Made by a program: the position numbers and the translations under genes. A model generated the notes under the pieces. It ran no database searches. It was given only the letters and a program-made list of their open reading frames with translations, and was not told the DNA's origin. This document shows positions 1-10,560 of a stretch of 64,000 nucleotides of DNA, in pieces. Numbering within the stretch: position 1 is the first letter of the stretch; the number at the start of each line of letters is the position of its first letter. The DNA is from Rhizoclosmatium globosum (lineage: Eukaryota > Chytridiomycota > Chytridiomycetes > Chytridiales > Chytriomycetaceae), in the NCBI GenBank assembly GCA_002104985.1, contig MCGO01000035.1, forward strand, positions 248,001-312,000. Direction: 5' to 3'.

Positions 1-1211
1 TGTATGTTACTTGTTGTTCTGAAACACAAACTGGACGAGGCTGTAAATCAAAACGCCGAAATTAAACAACTGGTCCTTCAGTTTGCAACAGATAAAGAAG
101 CATGGTGGCAAATGCAAGAGTATATGAAGAATCATGGACAGTTTGGTGGTGAATTTGTTCAAGATATCATGAGAAAGGATTTGAAGAAGGTAAAAAAGCT
201 CCAAACTCCTCTTTGACGATAATCTTTTTAAATTCGAAAACAGCTCCCGATCTTTTCATCAGCACCAGATAGCTTCATCCAAAAACTTGCGCACAGAACT
301 AAGACAGTTGTTGTCAAAGAAACACAACTTGTTGTCTCCATTGGTGAAGAGTCCGACGCGATCTACTTCATTTTGTCAGGAACCCTTGAAGTAATCGGAA
401 CTGCTGGAGAAGTGCATGCAGAAATGAAAGACGGAGCCTTCTTTGGTGAAGTCGGAATCCTTTTGAATATGAGAAGAACTGCATCCATTCGGGCGAAAAC
501 AGAGAGTCGTCTTTTCAAGCTCAACAAATCAGATTTGGATGAAGTTATTAAAGAATATCCAACCGTAAAGACAACTCTTGAGGAAGCGGCGACAGAAAGA
601 TACCAGTTATTCAAGTTGAGAACGAATACGCCATCAACAACAATCGACAGAAACAAAGCCCATGTTCCTGATCAGTTTGATATGGAAGTCGGAAGTCAGT
701 CTTTGGCAAAGGTAATGTTATTACTCGTCGACTTACAGTACCCACACTAACAAATTTGGGAAAACTTCAGTTGAGTATATTCCGCGACGTGGACCGCTCT
801 GTTGTGAACCAACTGTCAATGCAAATGGTCCGAAAGACATGGAAAAAGAATGAACTAATTATCAAATGCGGAGACGCAGGAAACAGCATGTTTTTCCTTG
901 CAGCAGGAAACGCCGAAGTCATTACTGAGTTTGGTGAAATTATCGATACCGTTTTTGGTCCATCGGCTTACTTTGGCGAGGTAGCGATCCTTGAAGAAGT
1001 TCCTCGAACCGCTACTATTCAGTGTACATCCACATGCTCCACATATGAGTTGAAAAAGAAGGATTTCTTAGCAGTGATGCAAAAGCATCCAGATATTGCG
1101 GCACAAATCAAAGAAACATGTGATGAACGGATGAAACAGGTTTGAGAAATAGAGCTGAATATTCATCACTAACTTCGCTTTTAGTATCTGCTGAGAAACG
1201 TATTGGCTTGA
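1..1211 (+). CDS. Cyclic-nucleotide-binding domain protein, 3' part
   Basis: Partial gene whose 5' end lies before the window. Coding segments 1-189, 244-711, 771-1139 and 1185-1211 join in frame across introns of 54, 59 and 45 nt; the middle one has a clear CTAAC branch site and all end in AG. The product carries two cNMP-binding folds in tandem. The first has FFGEVGILLNMRRTASIRA and the second YFGEVAILEEVPRTATIQ; both keep the GE...R(T)A phosphate-binding cassette that contacts the cyclic nucleotide phosphate. A helical linker (AWWQMQEYM) precedes the first fold. The last exon adds only YLLRNVLA before the stop. No kinase or channel segment is visible in the part present, so this could be a cAMP sensor, a PKA-regulatory-like protein or the tail of a larger protein. 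The domain call is firm; the full protein class is not known. Confidence 0.82.
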
Positions 1212-1386
1212 ATGAAAGAATAAGAGTGTTCCTTTCAATAAGATATTAATTCTTATATAAAATTACAATTCTCTCTTTCTCTTTAGTTTCATCAAGTCTG
1301 GCAGAAATTCCAAGGCAGTTTTGTTTTACACGTTCAGAGATCGTCGGCACATCATAATCCTCATATATAACCTAATAACAATACAA

Positions 1387-1694
1387 TCAGCTTAAAAATG
1401 TTACCATTATGGTTCTAGACACAAACAGGAAGGTTGATGTTCGCAAGAACAAGAAGGCACTAATCACTCCAAATGATCCAGCAGCCCCATCAAAAGCGGA
1501 ATCAATAACGTATAAATGCTTTTGGTAGAACTCCTCGTTTTGCTTGAACAGGTATATTGAGTGAAGAAAAGCAAATGCCACCCAACGATTTTAACTTTCC
1601 ACCAACCCATTCGAAACTTCAAGCGATTTGCGAAGCCTTCACCACTGTTTACACTGTGAGAAGAATCAATTGCCAATTTAGGTGGTTTAGCCAT
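1387..1694 (-). CDS. Possible small membrane protein (unresolved frame)
   Basis: A minus-strand ATG at 1694 opens a frame beginning MAKPPKLAID. About 100 nt downstream a second frame encodes a hydrophobic stretch (SFGVISAFLFLRTSTFLFV) ending at a stop at 1387. I found no GT-AG intron that joins the two frames; the change lies around 1575-1600. It may be a small one-pass membrane protein with an unrecognised intron, a broken gene, or chance. No family was recognised. It sits between the 3' ends of the cyclic-nucleotide-binding gene and the vasohibin gene. Confidence 0.25.
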
Positions 1695-1811
1695 ATACAA
1701 CGTCGACTCTTTATTTTGAGGATGAAGGAGACGTGAAAAAAAAAATATTATCGTAAAAAGGAAAGACTGGGGTATCTATTACTGACACCATTTTATTTTA
1801 TTGAGTGCAAT

Positions 1812-2890
1812 TCAATTTCCAGTTTGAATCGCAGGAATTGCTTCCGATTCACCTATTTCATTCTTCAAGACTTGACTCTACACAGTCCAATCAACACATA
1901 TAGCTCCCACTATTAAAAAAAGAATCACTTACAGGCCAAGGAAACGCCTCCACTTTCGCCCCCGGATCCCTTGGCACCAATCCCCCAACCTTCACCTTAA
2001 CAACGACATGTCCATTTTAGCATAACACTCCCGATACTCTTGCACAAGCGTCTCAATCGTATCAAACTGCACAGGCTTATCCATCAAATCCACACGCCGC
2101 GAAAGCCCCAACGCGCCAACCTTCCCCTTATGCTTCACAGCAAGCACTATATGTCTATACGTCTGTCCCTGACATTTTGATTTAAAGCTCAGTGCTAAGT
2201 GTGTGAGTGTTACATTATCCCCCGATTCGAATTCTTGTTCTGGTATAAACTCACCATACCGATCTACATCGTACATCTCGTTTGTGAGGTACGCGGCGAC
2301 GACGACTGCTTCAAGGCATTTTATGGGGAGTCCGAAGCGGCAGATTTCAGATGCAAGGTGCATGAGGTGTTTTGAGCTTGCACCCTTTTTGATGGAGAAG
2401 ATGGATCCAAAGTGGTTGTATGTCAGGGAGGTGATGTATTTTTCTGTGTTTGTGTTCAGGGTGCGGAGAATTTGGTTGTGATGGGTTAGGGGTATGTATG
2501 GAGATGGTGAATAAATAACGCAAGCTTACGAATGTCGGCTAGCTTTGTGATAGTATCTGTGTCAATTGATGTGAAGAGGGGTGGTGGTTTGGGGATTGGG
2601 AATAGGGACTTAAGGGATTTGTTCTCTTGGAGGCACTGTCTGAGATGTTGAACAGATTCTTGGGCTTTCATTGTGTTTTCCGCAGATGTATCTGGGGAAT
2701 CTGAAGTGTATGAAGGGATTTCGTCATCGTAACAGTCGCTGTCGTTGCTGGTGTCTGTAGGTTTGGTGGTGTCTAGTTTCTTGGATGAACGCGATTTGGG
2801 AATCGATGCGCCACTCAATTGCTTTTGAAGTGTGATCCAAACGTTCTGGTAGTACTGGTCAAAGTTAGGAGGTGCCTGTTTTCTTTGCAT
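1812..2890 (-). CDS. Vasohibin-like tubulin carboxypeptidase (frame break near the 3' end)
   Basis: Exons 2890-2530, 2443-1933 and 1877-1812. The product matches the vasohibin family, transglutaminase-like cysteine peptidases that remove the C-terminal tyrosine of alpha-tubulin. Visible landmarks in order: TYNHFGS, then LPIKCLEAVVVAAYLTN with the catalytic Cys, YRHIVLAV with the catalytic His, and GLSRRVDLMDKP with the Ser of the non-canonical Cys-His-Ser triad. The N-terminal 130 residues are polar and Ser/Thr rich, as in animal vasohibins. After QEYRECYAKMDM the frame stops, but a shifted frame continues at once with VVKVKVGGLVPRDP, which aligns with the expected family continuation. No intron fits there, so a two-base excess or one-base loss near 2003-2008 is likely (real mutation or assembly error). 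Animal vasohibins need the small partner SVBP, not seen here. Family identification is strong. Confidence 0.85.
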
Positions 2891-3130
2891 CTCCTCTTGG
2901 ATTTACGTGTGGATTTACATGATATGATGTTTATCTTTCACATTAGTGCCGATATTCCACTGTTTGATGGCTCAAAGCTCTGATAAATTCTTGTAACATT
3001 TAACATTTATTTAGATTGTAATGCCAATCCACTTCAGAAAATAACAAGTCCAAACTGAATAATCTCTATCTAAAACGAACTTCCAAAAAAAAGACAAACA
3101 GGAAGTAAAACATCCAATAAAACAATGATA

Positions 3131-5489
3131 CTACTGCCCCTCCCCTCTCCTAACGACACTCTTTCCACGAACCCGACTACCACCATTACTTTCCCTCCTC
3201 AACCCGGCATTCCCCGTCGCTGAAGTCGAAATCCGTTCATTCGAAACCCCAATCAACGCGTTCAATTCATCTTCAAGCTGGCTATACCGCTCCGCCTCCA
3301 ACACACGGCGCTCCGTTGCACGCACACTGCTTTGGGAGGGCTGTTTGTGGACTTGTTGTTGGAGACGGGATATCACGGGTGATGCTGCTTGCTGCTGTTG
3401 TGGTTGTTGTTGGGAGTCGTATGATGAACGAACGGTTTGTTGGGATGGTTGGCGGGTAACGTTTTGGTATTGTTGTTGTTCTTGGTCAGAAGCGGGTGGG
3501 ACGGAGGTCGAGGTTCGGGTGGTTGGTTTTCGGATGATGGGAGTTGTTGAGAAGTCAGGGCTCATAATGGGAAGATCTGTGGGTGGGGGTCCGGGTGGTG
3601 GGGGAGGTTGGAATTGACTTGGGTTTGAAGGGGCACGTGGGGTGTATGTAGCCACAGGGGTGTATTCTTGAGGAGGGGGATCGGACGGTGGTGGAGGCTG
3701 GAATAAAGGCGTCGATGAAACGCGATGCGGTTGACGCTGTTGTGGTGATTGAGGTTGAGGATATTGGGTTAACGAGGACCTTTGTGGTTGTTGGGGTTGT
3801 GACTGTTGAAGAGGTGTTGCGCCAGGGGGTCTTTGAGGTGGTGCTGGAGCAGAGTGTCTGGAGTTGAATTGATCAGGTTGATGGTATTGTCTGGAAACAG
3901 GAGGAGGTGCATTATAAGGAATCGAATTAGGCAAAGGAACGACGGGACTTCCAGAATTGGTGCTTGAGTGAAGACTTGCATTGCTGATATTGCTTTTAAC
4001 TGGAGGTGGAAGAGAGTGACTTGAAGAAGTGGACATGTTGAAGACTGGAATTGGGGGAGCTTGAGTGGACATTGCCAAACGACGTTGATCCAAGTGACCC
4101 AAATTAATGAATCCCATCTCGCCGTTATTCCTGTTGAGTCTAGTTTTCGAAGTTAGATGGGAATATTTAAATTGGGGACAAGGAGATATAGGTGTATCAC
4201 TTGCAGTTTCCAACGAACACAGAAGATTTAATCACTTACCCGTATCCATACTCATCGTCAAAGTTAAACCAGAGACTGATAAAATCGCCCTTGCGCATAT
4301 TGACTTCATTGGTGGCACGGGGTTCATACGAGATACGGACAGATAACAAGCAGCAGAAGTAGAAAGTGTAGTAACGATTCCAGCAAGCAACTGAATCTTT
4401 TTGGAGACAGCGTATTCCAACAACTTGATTTCCTGTGGAGTCAGAATCAAACCCTTTGAAAGGGTATCGAAATCAAGGTCATCGTCGTCATGATCTCTTG
4501 AATCTGGTTCATAAGCGTCCGAGAGATCCTTGTTGTATTCTAGAGCAGCCAGGTCCACGAGTGCATCTTCGAGGGCATGCAGGAAGGAGAGCCAGGCATT
4601 TTGGAGATTCGGATCGCCAGCCTGTTCCTCATCCGTTGGAGGCATGATTGCGGGATAGTTTTTAGCGAGGAAGACTGCAGAGTCGATCCAAGGGCGCAGC
4701 TGGTCGTCAACCAGGCGGCGCACGTCCGAGGCATTTGAAGCGGTGGCTGTGACGAGTCTGCAGCGCTGCGAGTTGCGATCGATGATCAGCAGGCCCTGAG
4801 GCGCCGCATCGATTGGCACCACCTCGGACACAATATCCGATTTGTTGAATGCAAAGGCAAATGAGGCGGACCACTTTGACTGGGACGGAAGGGGTCGTCG
4901 GCCCGAAGAACTGGTTGTTCCCGCCAAGGCCAAGGCCGGGCCGACAAAGCGCCACTCGCCCGGGCCAAGCGCCATTGAAAATGCGTTGACTGGATCGAGG
5001 ACGGGCGGCGGGACCAGCGACGAGGCGCGCGACGACGACCGAACAACGCCTTTTGACGTGGCGAGGGAGCCGCGGCGAACGAGGGCGTCGTTCGAAGCGT
5101 CGTACGAGGTGCCGTACGTCGACATTGTTTGGTGGATGTCGGGCGATGAGATGGCGATGGCTTTAGTGGTTGACGAGTAGTTTGACGAGTAGTTTGACGA
5201 GTAGTTTGACGAGTAGTTTGACGAGTACTGCGACTGCGACTGCGACTGGCTACGCATCGACGAGGCCCGGTTCAGTTGCTGCTGTCCTGGTTGCTGGTAT
5301 CCTGCCTGGTATCCTGGATGGTGTGTCTGAGCCTGGCTCTCTCTCTCTCTGGCTCTCTCTTGGATAGTTTGCTGGCTCAGTCACACTACGTCCAGCATCA
5401 CGGAGGTACGGCCCTGTACTTGTTGTATAGCCCATGTTCTGTCCGGACTGCACCGACGGCCGCCGTGGTGTCGATGCTCCGTTTCCCAT
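3131..5489 (-). CDS. SH3-like domain protein with Pro/Gln-rich tail, function unknown
   Basis: Probable start at 5489 (MGNGASTPRRP, a possible N-myristoylation context). Coding then passes through a Gln/Ser-rich stretch, including four and a half YSSN units, to a folded middle (GEWRFVGPALALAG ... AWLSFLHALEDALVDLAALEYN). An SH3-like module follows (YEPRATNEVNMRKGDFISL ... WFNFDDEYGYG), and its last strands (NNGEMGFINLGHL) lie across a 109-nt intron at 4131-4239. The rest is a long proline/glutamine-rich tail with a short coiled coil (ERRVLEAERYSQLEDELNAL) and a basic C-terminus. Frames require a further short intron near 4396-4455 (GTTTGA donor) and one near 5300-5420 that I could not place exactly. 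The layout suggests a cortical scaffold or adaptor, but no specific family was recognised. Confidence 0.6.
5171..5226 (-). repeat. 12-bp tandem repeat encoding YSSN units
   Basis: The 12-bp unit gacgagtagttt repeats four and a half times without interruption. On the coding (minus) strand it reads YSSN. It lies in the low-complexity N-terminal part of the SH3-like protein and is probably length-variable between strains. Confidence 0.85.
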
Positions 5490-5803
5490 TTGGTTTGGTT
5501 TGGTTTGTTTCGAGAAAAGAATCAATAGAGGCACAAATTGGTTTGTTTGCCCCCCATCAACAAAAGGAAAGTACAGTGGCCGTTATTCCTTGATGATAAT
5601 GATAGTCAATGATTTTCATACCACAGAATTCACAAGGAAGAATAATCTGCATAGCCTAACAAATCGGCAGCACGCAGTACTTCTTCTGCGACGTTCTCTT
5701 TCTTGATTTCTTTTCTATATTTTTTTGTATATCGATATGGTTTGAAGATGTGAACCCTTTTTTCAAATTCGCTTCAAGATTTGGTAGTCAGACGTCAGTC
5801 AAG
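5490..5803. promoter_or_regulatory. Divergent intergenic region between the SH3-like and kinase genes
   Basis: About 310 bp separate the two divergent start codons. It is AT-rich toward the kinase side (5700-5740, T-rich). A block near 5735-5790 is repeated upstream of the second kinase copy at 7585-7622 and 8277-8308, so it belongs to the duplicated kinase unit. No specific promoter motif could be assigned. Confidence 0.4.
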
Positions 5804-7034
5804 ATGGCCACCATCCCAAACAGTGATATATCCATTTCCTCGGAAAGGCTCGGAGCTGGCTACTTTGGAGAAGTCTTCGCAGGAGTGTACCTAACGTATC
5901 GCGTCGCGATCAAGAAGCTTCGTTCGTTGCAACAAGGTGACCTCGACAAAGTAATGCAAGAAGCAAAGATCTGGGGATCCCTCAAGCATCCAAATATTGC
6001 AACTCTATGGGGAATCGCTACAGATTCGGATGGACTGCCAATGCTTGTCATGGAGCGCTTTGAGACTGATCTGCTTACCCGTTTGCATTCAAATCCAACA
6101 CCAACCGGGGAGGAGCGCATCAAGTGGCTTCTGAACATTGCCAATGCTTGTAAATACTTGCATAGCTTGGATCCACCCGTAATTCATCGCGACTTAAAAC
6201 CGGATAATGTATTGCTTGGTATGGCTATCGCTTTTCTCTTGATTTGTACCAACGTTCAATCTATTTTCCACAGACTCGAATGGACGCGCAGCAGTAGCTG
6301 ATTTCGGATTAAGCAAGCTACAAAACGTTGATTCTAAGTCGTACCTAAATCGCAACGCAAGGCGTGGTCATTGGCGTTATGCACCTCTAGAATCCCACGC
6401 CCGTGGATACATACCCTCCTGCGAGTATGATATTTTTAGTTTCGGAATGACCATGTATGAAATCTTGACCCGTCGTTATCCTTTTCAAGGCGAGGAGGGT
6501 GAACATGATACGAATTTGATAATGCAATGGTTAGGGAATGAAGAAAGACCGCATCGGCCGGGAACTGTTATTAAAGGCAAAAATGAGAGATATGCAGGTG
6601 ATCTGGTTTCTGACGATGCTTGGAAACTGATTGGAAAATGCTGGGCACATAAACCGGATAATCGTCCAACATTCTCTGCCATCTGCGAAGAAATCACACG
6701 TTGGACTCAAGCTCGTCCAACCAGTGCAAATGATTCTCAAGTTGACAACGACAGAATTACTACATCTATTATGACAAGTGCTCTGAATGTGTTGAATCGT
6801 TTTTCGGTGAATCAAACTGAAGGGCCTGTGTGGACTGTCCCAAGGGCTTCACCAAAACAAACAGAATTACCAACAGTTCCAATTCGGGTTGATTTGCCTT
6901 CTCTGTCAGGCCCATCAAGCAAGACATCGTCAAGCAAACTCTTGAGACTGACAACAGGAGAATTGAGCAATGATGACTTGGCTGAATACAGTATGGTTGT
7001 TCAACAGCTAGTGAAGCAATTGGAAAAAGATTAG
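5804..7034 (+). CDS. TKL-type protein kinase, copy 1
   Basis: Exons 5804-6218 and 6274-7034 (55-nt intron), 391 aa. The ATG at 5804 begins MATIPNSDIS. All kinase landmarks are present: glycine loop GAGYFGEVFAG, the ATP-anchoring lysine in VAIKKL, catalytic loop VIHRDLKPDN, ADFGLSK, and YAPLES in place of APE. The sequence style is that of the tyrosine-kinase-like (TKL) Ser/Thr kinases that are expanded in several early-diverging fungi, often with Sel1 repeats. The catalytic domain fills residues 1 to about 275; a Ser/Thr-rich tail ends with LVKQLEKD. Unlike copy 2 (10575-12293) it stops before any Sel1 repeat; remnants of that tail lie downstream at 7195-7570. The intron position (after NVLL) is the same in both copies. 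Confidence 0.9.
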
Positions 7035-7194
7035 ATAACTGATCTGGTTCAATATAGAAATGTCCCAAAGTGGCACGAAAAGAATGCATAAATAGGAGAG
7101 AAAAGAGGAGAAAGAAAGAGGGAGCAGTTGATACATGGAATTAAACTTTCTTATATATTTTTCCCATAATACAATTCTCTCATCAGCCCCCCAA

Positions 7195-7570
7195 AATTAT
7201 CTTGTGTTGCAACGACACACAACCAAAACCGACCCAACAGCACAATACAACATGGGTCTCAATCATTGTTCAGGAATTGGTGTTCCGAAGGACCTTGTGG
7301 AGGGTGTCAAGTGGTTCCAACTTTCAACAGACGAGTTGCACAGCATAAATTAGGATAATGCTATTATAGAAGGTGTTGGACAAAATTATCACAATGCTGT
7401 GAAATATTTCAAACATGTCTGCTTCAAAGAACACAATGATTCCAGAGGAGAAGGAGGAGGACGAGTTGGTAGCCAAATTTAGAAACGTGGAAATGCAACC
7501 TATGGATAACTTTCCATCTGTGAAGGAGGCTTTGTGGAAGGCGAAGCTAAAGGAGGCAGAGGAGAGGTAA
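7195..7570 (+). pseudogene. Decayed Sel1-repeat tail of kinase copy 1
   Basis: Downstream of the copy 1 stop, sequence similar to the 3' exon of copy 2 resumes. One frame reads TDPTAQYNMGLNHCSGIGVP then KDLVEGVKWFQLS before a stop at 7351-7353. The homologue of GEGVAQNYHNAVKYF follows in other frames, and then the acidic EEKEEDELVAKF segment with an early stop. It ends at about 7570, just before the leader of the second kinase unit. The tail is separated from the kinase reading frame by stops and small indels, so it is relic sequence. Confidence 0.8.
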
Positions 7571-7623
7571 CGATAAATCGTTAAATATGGTTTGAAGATG
7601 CAAACCCTTATTTTTTTGAATTT

Positions 7624-8276
7624 CTCGGACAGAATTTGTTTTTATTCTTGAAATAACTCAAATATATCTAATGCCCAAGATCAAATAATCCTCAATAGTA
7701 AAAATCTTCCTCCATTTTGCTGACTATATTACGGGCCAAAGCATGCTGAAGCGCAAATAGTATATGACGATAAACAACAGCTACCGACACAGATTCTCGA
7801 ATAACTTCCCGCTGCATCATCAAGCCACGCAACTTTTCTAAAAACTGTATAGAGCTCTTGCCTAACCCACCAGTAGTATCCAATACAAAGGGGACAAACT
7901 CTAGACCAATAGACTGACAACCCGACAAATACTTTTCATTCTTTGTAGATTCCCGTCCACGAACAGCATTTCCAACCTTAAATCCCACTAGGCCACGTGA
8001 GGTAAGTGGATGAACAACACTGATATCCACACAAACAGTTTTCCCATCATAAAAGTCATAGACTAGAAGATCAGCTGGCCAAAGATCTCCTGAACTTGAA
8101 GGCAGGCGAACTTCGCCATTCTCCCTACAAAGGATTCCAACTTGACGAACCAGAGCAGCCAAAGTATCTCTTAAGAAATTATGTCTACTCCAAGAGCCTG
8201 AGTGACCCCCACAGCAGAAAGCATGATCACCAAACAAATCCATCACATGTTCACAATGACGACAACGACGACGACC
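7624..8276 (-). mobile_element. 5'-truncated LINE-type retrotransposon fragment with 11-bp target duplication
   Basis: The minus strand keeps a long open segment from the C-terminal end of a non-LTR-type polyprotein: CRHCEHVMDLFGDHAFCC, then RHNFLRDTLAAL, PADLLVYDF and VCVDISVVHPLTSRG. This Cys/His knuckle plus restriction-endonuclease-like tail is typical of some eukaryotic retroelements. No reverse transcriptase is left. The segment is bounded by TTTTTGAATTT at 7613-7623 and again at 8277-8287, a plausible 11-bp target-site duplication. Its 3' end lies next to a run that reads poly(A) on the element strand. Comparison with kinase copy 1 shows it interrupts the leader of kinase copy 2. Element class is inferred from the tail only. 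Confidence 0.75.
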
Positions 8277-8339
8277 TTTTTGAATTTGCTTCAAGATTGG
8301 GAGCGAAGATGGCTAGTACACCCCTAACCCCCTCCGTAT

Positions 8340-8490
8340 CTCAATTTGATCAAATTTCTATCTAATAGTTATCAAGTTTATGTCAAATGCCGATCAAATT
8401 TTGATGTGAATTCACGTCTAGCCAGTAAGGTATCAAAGAATGGTCAAATTACGATAGGGATTTGATAGGAATTTGATGTGGACGTGACAG
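8340..8490. repeat. Left subterminal repeat array of the TIR element
   Basis: Several copies of short words related to TTTGAT(A/C) and TATCAAA occur in both orientations within 150 bp of the left terminus (for example caatttgatcaaattt and gggatttgataggaatttg). They match the array at the right end and probably serve as transposase-binding sites. Confidence 0.7.
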
Positions 8491-10339
8491 GAATCAAGGC
8501 TTGTGGAGGCGTGACTTTCCCTTTTGTTTCTTCACAAACAATGACAAATAGAGTTTTCAGGTACTTTGAAGTTTATTTGGATATCCAATGAAAACAAAAA
8601 CAAAGAGGGCGGAGAGGATAAAACTAGAACTAGTTACTTTGATTCACAGGTATTTGGCAGCGTCTTCTGCGAGCAATTCCGAGGTCACGGGCATTTGGCA
8701 GCGTCTTCTGGGAGCACTTCCAAATATATGTTGTTACAATTTAAAACGTTATGCTGAATTGAAACTCACTCGTTACGATCTTCAAATATACAGCTCCGCA
8801 TTGACTTTGACAGAAAATCCATCCCGAGAACATGTGTTGAGCGGCCACCATTTGGTCACGGACTTTCCGCTGTTCAACAGAGTAGTGAAGAGAGACAATA
8901 GTCAACATACCATCAACGCCACACGTTTGCGATCCCCAGTCCAACCTGCCAAGCAACCTTGGACACAAGCTATCCAACGGTGAAGTAGCAACAGCTATGG
9001 AATCTGCAGACTCAAGCTACCAAAAATCTGTTGTTGACGGTAAGATGGTGCAGTGTTGTATACTTCTTACCAATCAGGATGTTCCATTGTTTTTGACGTT
9101 GAACACTCGAGAAGGATGGCAAGTATACGAAACATAAGCATCCGATCCTCGCTTGAGTCTCTGAACGTTTAAAAGACACTAACATAGGATAGCTGTGCAT
9201 TTCGCATTCGTGACCGGAAGCTATCATACCTGATGTCGTTGGGCTATAGGTTATGTCAAGTACTGCGATTTATGACTGCCTTCTTCCATCCACCAGGAAG
9301 CGATTTGGCAGAAGCAACAGCGGCATTTCGTTGAGTTCGAAAGATAGTTTCTTGTTCTCCTTGATTGCGGGGAATCTCTTGAAGTTGCGCGTCAAGGGCT
9401 CAGTATTTTTGTCACGGGCCAAGAGATCAGCCAAACTGCCATCATGGTAAGATATGAAAAATGTTAATTATTGCGCCGACTTACTTGATTGGATGTAGTT
9501 GTATCTGCAGGTGCTGGTGTTGATGTTGAAGTTGATGCTGGTGTTGGTGTTTTTGTGGTTGTTGCTGCATTGGTTGCTGGGATTGTTAATTTGCTGCCAT
9601 TGGTGGAGATTCTGCTGCATTAAACGATGTTCTTCTTGTTGCTGCTGGCGGAGTTGCTGCTGGTGGAGTTGATGTTGGCGTTGAAGAAGCTGTTGCGAGA
9701 ATGACTGATTCATTGCGCTACAACAGAATAAGTCACTGATCGACTCTGCAAACGCACTTACTTTGCTGACGAGCTTCCGCCAAAGTATCGTTGAGAGGTG
9801 GAGGGACACTCATTTCAAATGTTCGCGGTTTTCGATATAGTTTTGATAAGTATCGGGTTCCACGCACCTCGACTTTATACACAAATGAGCACAGTACGAA
9901 CACGTTTGCAGCGCTTGCGGCTACCATGCTAGCCGTAAACAGACACTGGAGCAACATGAGCAACTCCATGCGCGGTGGTTTCCGATAATTCGACAGTTGA
10001 CTTTGATCCCAATCACTCGGAACTGGAAATGGTGCAGGACAGAACACAGCTTCCAGAGTACCAGTTTGAACAGTTGTCCCAAGCCGCTAGCATAACTGAC
10101 GGCTTTCGAAATTCTATGACGATTCAATTCCTGATGTCGAAGTGAACAAGCTTACATTCTGACAATGACGCAGTTTCTGACAATCTTGACTCTGATTCAA
10201 GTCCAGATGATTGTAATAAATTGTCAAGAATAAATTGTAATTCTATGTCAACATACTCGACGAAAGATAGTTGAACTAGGAACACATCACAGTGTTGACC
10301 TGTGGTCCAGGTGTTCAAGACCCTTTGATGCTCTCTTTT

Positions 10340-10560
10340 TCTAAAAACGGCGCAAAAAGGTGTTTGATAACCATTTGATAGACATTTGATAACAATTATA
10401 TCAAACTCGTTTGATCAAATTGTGATGCAATGGAGATCTTTATCAAATACCTATCAAACGCCCGTTGACGGTTATTTGATAGCGATTTGATACGAATCGG
10501 ATCAAACTCGCTATCAAATCCACATCAAACGCTCGTTTGACAGGAATTTGACAGAGAAGT
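10340..10560. repeat. Right subterminal repeat array of the TIR element
   Basis: At least ten words of the type TTTGATA, TATCAAA and TTTGATCAAA fill the last 220 bp before the right terminal inverted repeat, in both orientations. The density is far above the rest of the window. Confidence 0.75.

Noticed and set aside
3345..3617. Cys/Trp/Gly-rich plus-strand frame
   Set aside because: Shadow of the Pro/Gln-rich tail of the SH3-like gene.
7692..8294. Minus-strand 200-aa frame as a free-standing host gene
   Set aside because: Its content is a retroelement C-terminal tail, it has no ATG, it is flanked by an 11-bp duplication, and its first codons belong to the duplicated kinase leader.
8588..8983. 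Plus-strand 131-aa frame inside the TIR element as a transposase
   Set aside because: No catalytic motif or known fold is visible; composition looks random.
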